From Thiomicrorhabdus sp. (GTDB lineage: Bacteria > Pseudomonadota > Gammaproteobacteria > Thiomicrospirales > Thiomicrospiraceae): a stretch of DNA of 60,402 nt. Where the stretch lies: the NCBI GenBank assembly GCA_015487495.1, contig WFPP01000122.1, forward strand, positions 1-60,402. The letters are read 5' to 3'. The notes below the pieces were generated by a model. It made no database searches. It was not told the DNA's origin and was given only the letters and a program-made list of their open reading frames with translations. The position numbers and the translations under genes were made by a program. This document shows, piece after piece, positions 31,099 through 39,454 of this stretch. Every line of letters starts with the position of its first letter. Positions within the stretch are counted from its first letter, which is position 1.

Positions 31099-32604
31099 TT
31101 ATTTTGAACTTTTTTTATGCTCATTGAGCTTTTGTTCCTTTAGTCGGTTTTTATCTTTTGACAGGTTCATGGAGCCTTTTAAACCAATCATTCGCTTCTG
31201 AATTTGTGTGACATAGTCAACGGTTTCGTGGCCAATTTCCTCGCGTGCCAGTGCTTCAACATTATAAAACCATTTATTTGGATTAAGACCAAGTGCTTCG
31301 GCTTCTCGCTGGAGCTTTCGAATACGGCCTGGTCCCGCATTATAGGCGGCTAAGGAAAAATTTATTTGGTCTTCTTTGCTGTATTCAGGTTTGTTGAAAT
31401 AGTAATCTCGAATAAAGGCCAAATATTTTATTCCTGCATGGATATTGTCTTCCAGGTTTTGAATGTCTGGAATGTCTACAACTTTTGAACGGGCGGTAGA
31501 ACGCTTTATCTGCATAATGCCTTGAGCATTGGCTTTACTGACAAGGTGATGCTGAAATCGAGACTCTTGATAAGCCAAAGAGGCAATTAAAAACCAGTCA
31601 AAATCATAAAATTCAGCGTATTTTTCAAAATAATACTGTAAGCAGGGGATTTCATCTAAGGCCGTGAGAGATAAAGGTTCTTTTATCCAAAAAGGGTTTT
31701 TATAGTATTTTTGGAAAATACTGTTGCCTAAAAACTTACCAGGTTTGGCATAGGTGTTAATAAAGGTGTTTAATGAGTTTTTAAGATTGGGCAAGTTTTT
31801 ATTCAGTGCCCAGGCGATTTGGCCACCATGATGAAAAATAATATTATTGTGTATGTTCAGGTTGGAGTAAATATGTTGATAGATGTGGGCAATGTGGTCA
31901 TCTACAACGGTGTAATCAAATAAACCGGCATTAACCATTTCAAGCAGATCTTCGGCTTCAAGTATTGGATTAGCCTGGACTATTTCAATTCCAGGAAGAC
32001 CTAAGCGTCCAAGAGCCTGATTCATTTGTTCAATGTGAATAATATAGCTGCTGTTAGCAACGACAATGATTTGTTGATTGGATAAATCTTCCAGTCGAGT
32101 GATATTGGTAGCATTATTGTTGGAAACTAAAATTTCTTTAACATCTTTAATATAGGGGGTTGTGAAGTCAAACAGAAATGCCCTTTCAGGTGTGATCGTC
32201 AGTCCTGAGGCGATCAGGTCGCCATGTCCAGAAAGAAGTTCACTGAAAAGGTCTTTGAATGGATGGGTCAGGAAGATAACATGTGTTTTGTAACGCTCTT
32301 TTCGGGGGCCACGATTTAAATACTTTTCGTATGCTTTGATTAGGTCGTGTTCAAGGCCGCGTTGCCCCTTTATGGTGTGGAAGAAGTTAGTGCGATTATA
32401 GCTTACTAATACTCTTAATATGCGGCGTTCACGTATGGATTGAAGGTCGCCAATAAACGCCTCATTTATTCGGTCTGAGAGAGAGTGTCGTATGGATGCT
32501 TGTTGTATAGGCGCGCTTGATTCTGCTAACGTTTCGGTTAAAAAAATACCTGTGAGCAGGATGGGAAACGAGAGCGTTTTTAGATAAACATTACGAGACA
32601 GCAA
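31099..32604 (-). CDS. mltF: Membrane-bound lytic murein transglycosylase F
   Basis: Cleaves peptidoglycan between MurNAc and GlcNAc. 501 aa. An N-terminal hydrophobic leader (LKTLSFPILLTGIFLTETLA) has no lipobox. A periplasmic binding protein-like domain follows (about 55-300; RRILRVLVSYNRTNFF, DLIASGLTITPERAFLFDFTTPY), then a C-terminal SLT domain with catalytic Glu in LIASLAYQESRFQHHLVSKANAQGIMQI and the downstream NFSLAAYNAGPGRI. This is the MltF architecture. It converges on thiI with a T6-G7 sequence between. Confidence 0.93.
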   Translation of the reverse strand: MLSRNVYLKTLSFPILLTGIFLTETLAESSAPIQQASIRHSLSDRINEAFIGDLQSIRERRILRVLVSYNRTNFFHTIKGQRGLEHDLIKAYEKYLNRGPRKERYKTHVIFLTHPFKDLFSELLSGHGDLIASGLTITPERAFLFDFTTPYIKDVKEILVSNNNATNITRLEDLSNQQIIVVANSSYIIHIEQMNQALGRLGLPGIEIVQANPILEAEDLLEMVNAGLFDYTVVDDHIAHIYQHIYSNLNIHNNIIFHHGGQIAWALNKNLPNLKNSLNTFINTYAKPGKFLGNSIFQKYYKNPFWIKEPLSLTALDEIPCLQYYFEKYAEFYDFDWFLIASLAYQESRFQHHLVSKANAQGIMQIKRSTARSKVVDIPDIQNLEDNIHAGIKYLAFIRDYYFNKPEYSKEDQINFSLAAYNAGPGRIRKLQREAEALGLNPNKWFYNVEALAREEIGHETVDYVTQIQKRMIGLKGSMNLSKDKNRLKEQKLNEHKKSSK

Positions 32605-32764
32605 AAGACCTTCCAGATGTTTAAAGCGATTGAATGTATTCTAAAGGAGATGGCATTGGAAGAGTACTTTTTTTTAACTCGTATTGAATGAATTTAAAGT
32701 AATGCAATAGGTCTATTTAATGGGAGTTGTCTGGAATACCATAAAGTTTGGTAACTATTTGTTA

Positions 32765-32770
32765 TAATAC
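32765..32770 (+). promoter_or_regulatory. -10 element upstream of rnr
   Basis: Perfect TATAAT followed by ACGCGC, the same -10/discriminator as both tRNA promoters. It lies 109 bp before the rnr GTG. No good -35 is visible. Confidence 0.45.
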
Positions 32771-32878
32771 GCGCAATTTTTTAAATATAACCCCCTTTAT
32801 TTCTATTTTGTACTCTGTTTTTTGTGTGTTTTGAGCGATTAATGGATTTAGGGTGTTTTAACGGTTAGATGGTATCGA

Positions 32879-35209
32879 GTGACTACAGAAAATACGACGG
32901 GTCAGCAAGACCCACATGCACAGCGTGAAGCTGAAAAATATGATAATCCCATTCCAAGCAGAGAATTTATTCTTGAGGCACTAGAGAAAGCTCAGAAGCC
33001 CTTGCGGTTGTATCAGGTGGCAAAGGCTCTTGAGGTTTCGGAAGAAGACGAAGAGCGTTATGAAGCATTGTCTCGCCGATTAAAAGCGATGGTTCGTGAT
33101 GGGCAGCTGATTCGTAACCGTCGTGGTGCATTTGGTTTATTACGCAAGATGGATTTAATAAAAGGTCGAGTATTGGGGCATCCTGATGGTTATGGCTTTT
33201 TGGTTCCAGAAGAAGGCGGAAAAGATCTTTTCCTTTCTGAAAAAGAGATGCATAAAGTCTTGCATGGCGATATTGTGATTGCTTCTGTTATTGGCGAAGA
33301 TCGTCGAGGTCGTCAAGAAGGGACAATTGTTGAGGTTGTTAAACATGGTACAAAGCAGGTGCTGGGGCGTTTGGCATGTGAAAATGGTTTGTCTTGGGTA
33401 CGTCCAAATAATAACCGTTTAACACAAGATGTTTTTATTCCTAAAGATGGTTTGCTGGAAGCCACTGAAGAGCAGGTGGTTTTGGTTGAAATTTTAAGTC
33501 AGCCAACGGCGCGTTCAGGCCCAATAGGTCGAATTATTGAGGTTGTAGGTGACTATATGGCACCTGGAATGGAAATCGATTCGGCCATTCATGCTTATGG
33601 TATTCCAAATGAATGGTCAGAAGCGTTATTAAAAGAGCTGGATGCGATTCCAGATGAGGTAACGGAAGCCGATCTGGAAGGACGTAAGGATCTTAGAAGC
33701 ATGCAACTGGTAACCATTGATGGCGCGGATACCAAAGACTTTGATGATGCTGTTTTTGCAAAACGCCGTAAAAATGGTTGGCGTTTAGTGGTTGCGATTG
33801 CAGATGTATCGCATTATGTGAAGCCTGGAACTGAATTGGATAAAGAGGCCTTGAATCGTGGAAATTCGGTGTATTTTCCCCAACGAGTTGTGCCAATGTT
33901 GCCTTCAAAATTATCGGATGGCTTGTGCTCTTTAAATCCCCATGTTGATCGTTTGTGTATGGTTGCTGACTTAGCTATTGATGAAGATGGGCGTTTGGAA
34001 CGCAGTCAATATTATCAGGCTGTAATGAACTCGAAAGCGCGTTTAACGTATGATCAAGTGCATGATATTTTAACCAATCCAGAGAGTGAGTTTAGGGAGA
34101 GGTTCTCTGAACAAGTTCCTCATTTGGAAGACTTGAATGCGCTGTATAAAGTGTTGCAAAAAGCACGTGAAGCTCGAGGTGCATTAGAATTTAATACCAC
34201 TGAAACGCGTATTGTTTTTGATGATGAACGAAAAATTAAAGAGATTGTGCCTGTTTACCGTAATGAGGCACACAAGCTGATTGAAGAATGCATGTTAATG
34301 GCCAATGTGGCAACAGCAAGGTATTTAAAATGGCATAAAATTCCAATTGTTTATCGTGTGCATGAAAAGCCGACGGAAGAACGCCTTAAAAACCTAAGAA
34401 CCTTTTTAAACGATTTTAGTTTAACCTTGGAGGGAGGAGATGAACCCACTGCTCATGATTATGCGGCAGTAATGGAAAAAATTCAGGGGAAACCTTATGA
34501 GCATTTAGTGCAAACGGTGTTGTTACGCAGTATGAATCAAGCGGTGTATCAGCCTGAAAATAAAGGCCATTTTGGTTTAAATTACGAGCATTACACACAT
34601 TTTACTTCACCTATTCGTCGTTACCCTGATTTATTAGTGCATCGTGCGATTCAGCATGCCTGGAAAAAGGTTGGAGCAGAAGGATTTGAATATACAGAAG
34701 CACAAATGCAGGAGTTGGGTCAGCATTGCTCGGATACAGAAAGGCGTGCAGATGAGGCAACGCGTGATGCCGTTACCTTTTTGAAATGTGAGTTTTTATC
34801 ACATCGATTAGGAGAAGAGTATGACGCAGTGGTGACGGCAGCGACGAACTTTGGTTTATTTGTTGAAATTGACCCGCTGTATGTTGAAGGTCTGGTGCAT
34901 ATTACTGAACTGGGTGAAGATTACTTTCATTATGATAATGCTCGCCATTGTTTAAAGGGGGAGCGTACAGGGAAAGTGTATCGTTTAGGGGATCGTATTC
35001 GTGTGCAGGTGGCTCAAGTTAATTTAGATGATCGGAAAGTGGACTTGCGCTTTATTTCAGGTGGTTCGAGTGATGAGCCTGTTTCAGAAGAGACAGAAGC
35101 ATCACCGGAAGAAGAGACGCAAGATTCCCGTTCCCACAAAAGACCACGACGTAAACGCTATTATCGTAAAGGTAAAAAGTCTCCCGTTAAAAGTCAGGAT
35201 TTGTTGTGA
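32879..35209 (+). CDS. rnr: Ribonuclease R
   Basis: Processive 3'-5' exoribonuclease that degrades structured RNA. 776 aa. Order: N-terminal HTH (about 25-85), cold-shock domains, the RNB catalytic domain with the Asp cluster in VTIDGADTKDFDDAVFA near residue 285, an S1 domain (EYDAVVTAATNFGLFVEIDPLYVEGLVHI) and a basic tail rich in R/K. The GTG start at 32879 has a weak ribosome-binding site. The stop overlaps the rlmB start by 4 bp (GTGA), the conserved rnr-rlmB pair. Confidence 0.95.
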   Translation: MTTENTTGQQDPHAQREAEKYDNPIPSREFILEALEKAQKPLRLYQVAKALEVSEEDEERYEALSRRLKAMVRDGQLIRNRRGAFGLLRKMDLIKGRVLGHPDGYGFLVPEEGGKDLFLSEKEMHKVLHGDIVIASVIGEDRRGRQEGTIVEVVKHGTKQVLGRLACENGLSWVRPNNNRLTQDVFIPKDGLLEATEEQVVLVEILSQPTARSGPIGRIIEVVGDYMAPGMEIDSAIHAYGIPNEWSEALLKELDAIPDEVTEADLEGRKDLRSMQLVTIDGADTKDFDDAVFAKRRKNGWRLVVAIADVSHYVKPGTELDKEALNRGNSVYFPQRVVPMLPSKLSDGLCSLNPHVDRLCMVADLAIDEDGRLERSQYYQAVMNSKARLTYDQVHDILTNPESEFRERFSEQVPHLEDLNALYKVLQKAREARGALEFNTTETRIVFDDERKIKEIVPVYRNEAHKLIEECMLMANVATARYLKWHKIPIVYRVHEKPTEERLKNLRTFLNDFSLTLEGGDEPTAHDYAAVMEKIQGKPYEHLVQTVLLRSMNQAVYQPENKGHFGLNYEHYTHFTSPIRRYPDLLVHRAIQHAWKKVGAEGFEYTEAQMQELGQHCSDTERRADEATRDAVTFLKCEFLSHRLGEEYDAVVTAATNFGLFVEIDPLYVEGLVHITELGEDYFHYDNARHCLKGERTGKVYRLGDRIRVQVAQVNLDDRKVDLRFISGGSSDEPVSEETEASPEEETQDSRSHKRPRRKRYYRKGKKSPVKSQDLL

Positions 35210-35958
35210 AGCAAGAAACCATTTATGGATTGCATGCGATTGAAAAATTTATTAAGCAAACGCCGCATTTGGTTTATCAACTCTCTTTTGTAAAGGGGCG
35301 TTTAAATAATCGACAGCAAGCATTGTATGATTCGGCAAAAGCATTAGGTTTATCGCCTAACTGTGTTGCTAAGTCGGATTTTAATAAAGTTGATGGTAAT
35401 CATCAGGGTGTGATGGCGCTTGTGGCTAAACAACCTGATTTAAAAGAGTCTGATTTATTAAGTCTGATGAATCAGGCTTCAAACCCATTATTTATTTTTT
35501 TGGATGAGGTTCAGGACCCCCATAATTTAGGGGCTATTTTGCGAACTGCCGATGCGGTAGGTGCGGATGCTGTAATTATTCCCAAGCATAATTCATCGGG
35601 AATGAATGCAACGGTTCGTAAAGTGGCTTCTGGTGCTGCGGATAATGTAAAATTAATCGTGGTATCTAACTTAACGCGTACTTTAAAAGAGATGCAACAA
35701 GCTGGCATGTGGATGGTGGGGCTGGACGGTGAGACTGAGCAAACCATTTATGATCAAGATTTTACGGGTTCAACTGGAATTGTTATGGGGGCAGAAGGAC
35801 GAGGCTTAAGACGTTTAACAAGAGAAGCCTGTGATTATTTAGCTGCCATCCCGATGTTAGGGGTTGTCGAAAGTTTAAATGTATCGGTTGCAACGGGTAT
35901 TACGGTTTATGAGGCCTATCGCCAGCGCCAATTATTTGCTCAATCTTCAGATAGGTAA
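35206..35958 (+). CDS. rlmB: 23S rRNA (guanosine-2'-O-)-methyltransferase RlmB
   Basis: SpoU/TrmH-family methylase of G2251 in 23S rRNA. 250 aa. N-terminal substrate-binding domain (IYGLHAIEKFIKQTPHLVYQL), then the knotted SAM domain: FLDEVQDPHNLGAILRTADAVGADAVII (motif 1), GIVMGAEGRGLRRL (motif 2) and PMLGVVESLNVSVATGITVYEA (motif 3). The GTG start overlaps the rnr stop. Its 3' end overlaps the 3' end of the opposite-strand PfkB-Rieske gene by 19 bp. Confidence 0.95.
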   Translation: MKQETIYGLHAIEKFIKQTPHLVYQLSFVKGRLNNRQQALYDSAKALGLSPNCVAKSDFNKVDGNHQGVMALVAKQPDLKESDLLSLMNQASNPLFIFLDEVQDPHNLGAILRTADAVGADAVIIPKHNSSGMNATVRKVASGAADNVKLIVVSNLTRTLKEMQQAGMWMVGLDGETEQTIYDQDFTGSTGIVMGAEGRGLRRLTREACDYLAAIPMLGVVESLNVSVATGITVYEAYRQRQLFAQSSDR

Positions 35959-37145
35959 ATATCTCCGTTTTTATCAATCAAAATGTCAACGGGAGTAAGG
36001 GAATCATTCCAGCATGGCCCCTCGATACAGACCCCATCATCAATCTGAAAGAAAGCATCGTGTACGGAACATTTGAGTGTTTTCTCAAAAGGGTTTACCT
36101 CTATTTTGTAGGCTTCATCCAGTGGTACGTTTTGATGAGGACAATTATTTTCATAGGCTTTGACTCCATTGATATGCTTGATCAGGATGATTGGGTAGAG
36201 CTTTTTTTCAGATTGAACAACCAGTGTTTTCGCATTGCTTAATTGTGCAATATTGGCAATGGGCGTGTCATGTTCGGTTATTTTAAGTAAGTTATCCAAC
36301 CCTATTTGTGTGCACTTTTTGCCTGCTAAATTATTTGCATGTTGTACTGCATTGTCCAAGGTTTCTCCATGTATTAAGTGGTGTATTAAAGAGGCATTAA
36401 ACGTATCGCCAGCACCAAGTGTGTCAATGGCGTTAACGGGAGTGGCATGCAGATGTTGAATGGTTTGGTTGATGTCGGCAAACCATACCCCCTGTTCTCC
36501 CCAAGTGCAGACTATTCTGGCGTTTGGTGCGACTTGTTGAATGTTCGAAAGTAGAGCATGTCCATCCTTAAATCCTTTTTGAGTGGCATAATCGTGTGAA
36601 AAAATAAGTAGGTTCGCCTGGTTAAATAGGGCTTCAATGCCTTTTCTTGGTTTTTCAATTTCAAGAGAAATAGGCTGATTGGTTAGAAATGTTTTTGCAA
36701 TATTAAGCATGCCTGTTAGATTTTCGACATTTCGCCCTTCAAAATGCAACCAGTCAAATGTTTCGATTGCAATTTTAGCAAAGTGTTCAAAACTCACTTC
36801 AGGTAAATCACGATAATGAACAATGGTTCTTTGCCCGTTTTGTTTGTTAAGGATGATAAAAGAGTTGGGGGTTTTGCCTTGAATGAATCTCTGTATATGA
36901 GTGGTGTCGATATTTCGGTTTTTTAGTCCGAGTAGAAGTTGCTTTGCTTCGTTATCGGCCGCAACGGTTGTGCAGATGCTACTTTGATGGCCGAGTTGGT
37001 TTAAGACGTATAGAGTATTGTTGATGTTACCACCAGTTGAAAATAGGCGAGTTTGTGCTCTTAGTTCTTCATTTTCCTTGGGGTAGTGTAAAACGGTAAA
37101 AATGGTATCTAATACGCTATTGCCAATGCCAAGTATCTTTGCCAT
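35940..37145 (-). CDS. PfkB-family carbohydrate kinase fused to a C-terminal Rieske [2Fe-2S] domain
   Basis: A 401-aa two-domain protein. Residues 1-295 are a ribokinase/PfkB kinase: FSTGGNINNTLYVLNQLG holds the GG signature and AIDTLGAGDTFNASLIHHL the DTxGAGD anion-hole/catalytic Asp motif. Residues about 310-401 form a NirD-like Rieske domain with ligands C335-x-H337 (NNCPHQNVPLDE) and C359-x2-H362 (LKCSVHDAFFQIDDG), then CIEGPCWNDSLTPVDI. One continuous frame covers both, without stop or ribosome-binding site at the junction, so this is a true fusion rather than neighbouring genes. Kinase substrate unknown; the ketohexokinase/fructokinase branch is plausible. The Rieske part suggests redox control or electron transfer (inference). 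Confidence 0.88.
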   Translation of the reverse strand: MAKILGIGNSVLDTIFTVLHYPKENEELRAQTRLFSTGGNINNTLYVLNQLGHQSSICTTVAADNEAKQLLLGLKNRNIDTTHIQRFIQGKTPNSFIILNKQNGQRTIVHYRDLPEVSFEHFAKIAIETFDWLHFEGRNVENLTGMLNIAKTFLTNQPISLEIEKPRKGIEALFNQANLLIFSHDYATQKGFKDGHALLSNIQQVAPNARIVCTWGEQGVWFADINQTIQHLHATPVNAIDTLGAGDTFNASLIHHLIHGETLDNAVQHANNLAGKKCTQIGLDNLLKITEHDTPIANIAQLSNAKTLVVQSEKKLYPIILIKHINGVKAYENNCPHQNVPLDEAYKIEVNPFEKTLKCSVHDAFFQIDDGVCIEGPCWNDSLTPVDILIDKNGDIYLSED

Positions 37146-37466
37146 ATGTAGTATTGCCTGAGATTAATTTCGTAGTTTCGTCTATTTTTGTCTTGTGTAA
37201 GAGAGGTAAGTAAGGTTGTTGCGAGTCTCTCAATTCTAAATATGGATTTTAGCATAGCTTGCCTAGTACTTCTCTTGGGAGGAGGAATTAATTTTAAAGT
37301 GCATAAATTTAAAAAAAGGTTTGACATAATATTAATTAAGATTAATCAGGCTATTTGAATTGAAATGGTTTAATGTTTATCTAACTTATTGAATATTAAG
37401 TGTATTTTGTGAGTGTCGTGAAATAAAAGATGGGGTGTTTAGGGGGGTATTTTTTTCCACAAAAGT

Positions 37467-37475
37467 TGTGGATAA
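37467..37475 (-). promoter_or_regulatory. Single DnaA box
   Basis: TGTGGATAA, the complement of the consensus TTATCCACA. It overlaps a short palindrome. Only one such box was seen here, so a regulatory DnaA site is possible; an origin is not indicated. Confidence 0.45.
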
Positions 37476-37651
37476 CTTTGTGTGTAATTCAATGAAAATG
37501 CTCATAAGTTCTTTATTTTAGCTGGTATTTGATAACTTGCTTAAAAAGTAGACAGTATTTTAGCAAGCCATTATTTTAAGTATTAATACTTGCATTGATA
37601 ATATAAATCCATATCATTGTGATTTGTTTGAGCAAAATTTACTTGTTTAGG

Positions 37652-37679
37652 ATGACAAACGCGATAAAAAGGCTACAAT
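37652..37679 (+). promoter_or_regulatory. Probable sigma-70 promoter of fnr
   Basis: ATGACA (37652-37657), 16-bp spacer, TACAAT (37674-37679). The expected start is near 37686, leaving a leader of about 36 nt to the ATG at 37722. Confidence 0.6.
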
Positions 37680-37721
37680 TCACCTACAAAAAATAAAACA
37701 GAAAATAAGTGAGCGATTGGT

Positions 37722-38462
37722 ATGGCTGAAATTAAGTCTGCGTTTAATGCAAGTTGCCGAAACTGTGGTTTGCAAAAAGTATGTTTTCCTACAGGGCTTG
37801 TGAAATCAGACATTGATCGTCTGGATCAGGTTGTTGATCGAAAACCTCCTCTTAAAAAAAATCAATATCTATTTAAATCAGGTGAAGCATTCACCTCTTT
37901 GTTTGCGATTCGTGCTGGCGTGATTAAGCTGTACTCTTTTTCTGAAATGGGTGAAGAGATTATTCATGGTTTTTATTTGCCAGGAGATGTGTTGGGGGTG
38001 GATGCACTGGCATCCAAAGAACATAAGTTAAATGCGGTTGCCATTGATAATGTAAGTGTGTGCGCTTTGCCTTTTGATCAACTAACTGATCTTTCTTTAC
38101 AAATTCCCAGTTTGAATCAACAAATTATGATGGTGATGAGCAAAGAGGTTAATGAGGGACGATCTCATTCTGAAATGTTGATTAAACGAAATGCCGATCA
38201 ACGAGTGGCACAATTTATTTGGAGTATGGCAGAACGTTATCGTGTTCGAGGGTATGTGTGTGATGAATTTCGTTTGAATATTTTACACAGGGATGTTGCC
38301 GTGCATTTAGGATTAACCCCTGAAACCGTTTCGCGTATTTTGGCTAAATTGCATTCTGAAAATATTGTGACGTGGAAAAAGAAAGAGGTCAAAATCTACA
38401 ATGAAGAAGCATTACGTATTGCAGCAGGTGGTGTATGTGAAGAGGTTGAAGGGTTTGCTTAA
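37722..38462 (+). CDS. fnr: Fumarate/nitrate reduction regulator FNR
   Basis: Oxygen-sensing CRP/FNR-family regulator. 246 aa. Cysteines C12-x2-C15-x5-C21 (SCRNCGLQKVC) plus C114 (NVSVCALPF) match the four ligands of the E. coli FNR [4Fe-4S] cluster. A cNMP-like beta-roll follows, then the dimerisation helix and a C-terminal HTH with recognition helix LTPETVSRILAKLH, whose E-x-x-S-R is the FNR-type specificity, so a TTGAT-N4-ATCAA target is expected. No clear FNR box was seen in its own promoter. Confidence 0.95.
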   Translation: MAEIKSAFNASCRNCGLQKVCFPTGLVKSDIDRLDQVVDRKPPLKKNQYLFKSGEAFTSLFAIRAGVIKLYSFSEMGEEIIHGFYLPGDVLGVDALASKEHKLNAVAIDNVSVCALPFDQLTDLSLQIPSLNQQIMMVMSKEVNEGRSHSEMLIKRNADQRVAQFIWSMAERYRVRGYVCDEFRLNILHRDVAVHLGLTPETVSRILAKLHSENIVTWKKKEVKIYNEEALRIAAGGVCEEVEGFA

Positions 38463-38642
38463 AAATACGAAACAACTCCTGAATAACTAATTAATAAGCA
38501 TCATTCGTCATTCATCTTCTTCATAATAGGTCAGATAAGGCATTGCAAGAGATTGACTTTTATGTAAAAAGTCAGGCATTGTTTGTTACTTTACGGTATA
38601 TTATTGTTACATTTATTATTAATTGAATTAGGAAGTGGAAGC

Positions 38643-39188
38643 ATGTGGGTAAGAAATATTAAACAATTATTTTTGGTTGGGTTTTTAGGATTGGCGCTTA
38701 TTGGTTGTAGTTCATCCCCAAAGCCTACGGAAGAAGCTCCTGAATCAACCCCGATGGTAAATGACGTGGCTGTTGAGACGATTGTTGAAGAGGATATTGA
38801 TGCTGTTAGAGCGGCTAAAGCCAGAGAGTTAGCCGCGCAAAAAGCAGAGCTTTTGGCTACGATTCAAAATGGAGTGGTGTATTTTGACTTTGATCAATCG
38901 GATGTTAAATCCCAGTTTTACTCTATCATTAAAGCAAATGCAGATTATTTGTCACTAGAGCCAACAGCAACGGTTCGAATTGAAGGGTATTGTGATGAAC
39001 GCGGTACGCGTGAATATAATATGGCATTAGGAGAACGCCGAGCTAACGCTGTCAAGCGTGCATTGATTGCGGAAGGGGTGAGTCCTAGCCGTATTACAGT
39101 GATCAGTTATGGTGAAGAAAATCCGGCTGTTGAAGGGCATAATGAAGCGGCGTGGGCTAAAAACCGTCGAGCAGAGTTTTCTTACTAG
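38643..39188 (+). CDS. pal: Peptidoglycan-associated lipoprotein Pal
   Basis: Outer-membrane lipoprotein of the Tol-Pal system, binding peptidoglycan during division. The ATG at 38643 follows GGAAGTGGAAGC and gives a standard lipoprotein signal (MWVRNIKQLFLVGFLGLALIGC, lipidated C22) and 181 aa; an upstream ATG at 38583 would put 20 hydrophobic residues ahead of it. The OmpA-like domain is clear: VYFDFDQSDVKSQF, IEGYCDERGTREYNMALGERRANAVK, VISYGEENPA. tolB and tolQRA are not adjacent. A strong terminator follows. Confidence 0.95.
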   Translation: MWVRNIKQLFLVGFLGLALIGCSSSPKPTEEAPESTPMVNDVAVETIVEEDIDAVRAAKARELAAQKAELLATIQNGVVYFDFDQSDVKSQFYSIIKANADYLSLEPTATVRIEGYCDERGTREYNMALGERRANAVKRALIAEGVSPSRITVISYGEENPAVEGHNEAAWAKNRRAEFSY

Positions 39189-39261
39189 AGTTCGTAATAG
39201 AGGTTGCGTTCTCTGAAAGTTGAAATAGTATAACGCCTCTTTGAATGAGGGTGTTTTATTT

Positions 39262-39297
39262 AAGCCTTTCTATCGTTTTAGATAGAAAGGCTTTTTT
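39262..39297 (+). terminator. Terminator after pal
   Basis: AAGCCTTTCTATC, loop GTTTTA, GATAGAAAGGCTT, then a T run. The 13-bp perfect stem ends 74-105 bp past the pal stop. Confidence 0.93.
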
Positions 39298-39454
39298 ATT
39301 TGTAATCATTTCATTCCTTTAAAAAAGGATCTTGTTCGATTTGAGCCCCTTTTTTTCAGGAGTAATTTAAACGCTTTCCTAAACACATTAAGTGATTAAT
39401 TTTAAACACTTTTCTCCCTCTTGCACCAAGTTGGAGAGAGATAGGATTGATTAA

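Larger units (their letters stand above)
37146..37721. other. 576-bp AT-rich intergenic region between the PfkB-Rieske gene and fnr
   Basis: Divergent leader for both genes. It holds a TTGACA at 37321 with no convincing -10, a palindrome CCACAAAAGTTGTGG (37457-37471) overlapping a consensus DnaA box TGTGGATAA (37467-37475), a G6 run at 37442, and the fnr promoter at 37652. No reading frame with protein-like composition was found. An unmarked small RNA is possible but not supported. Confidence 0.6.

Noticed and set aside
37467-37475. Replication origin suggested by a DnaA box in an AT-rich gap
   Set aside because: Only one consensus box was found, and no dnaA, dnaN, gidA or repeated 13-mers lie nearby.
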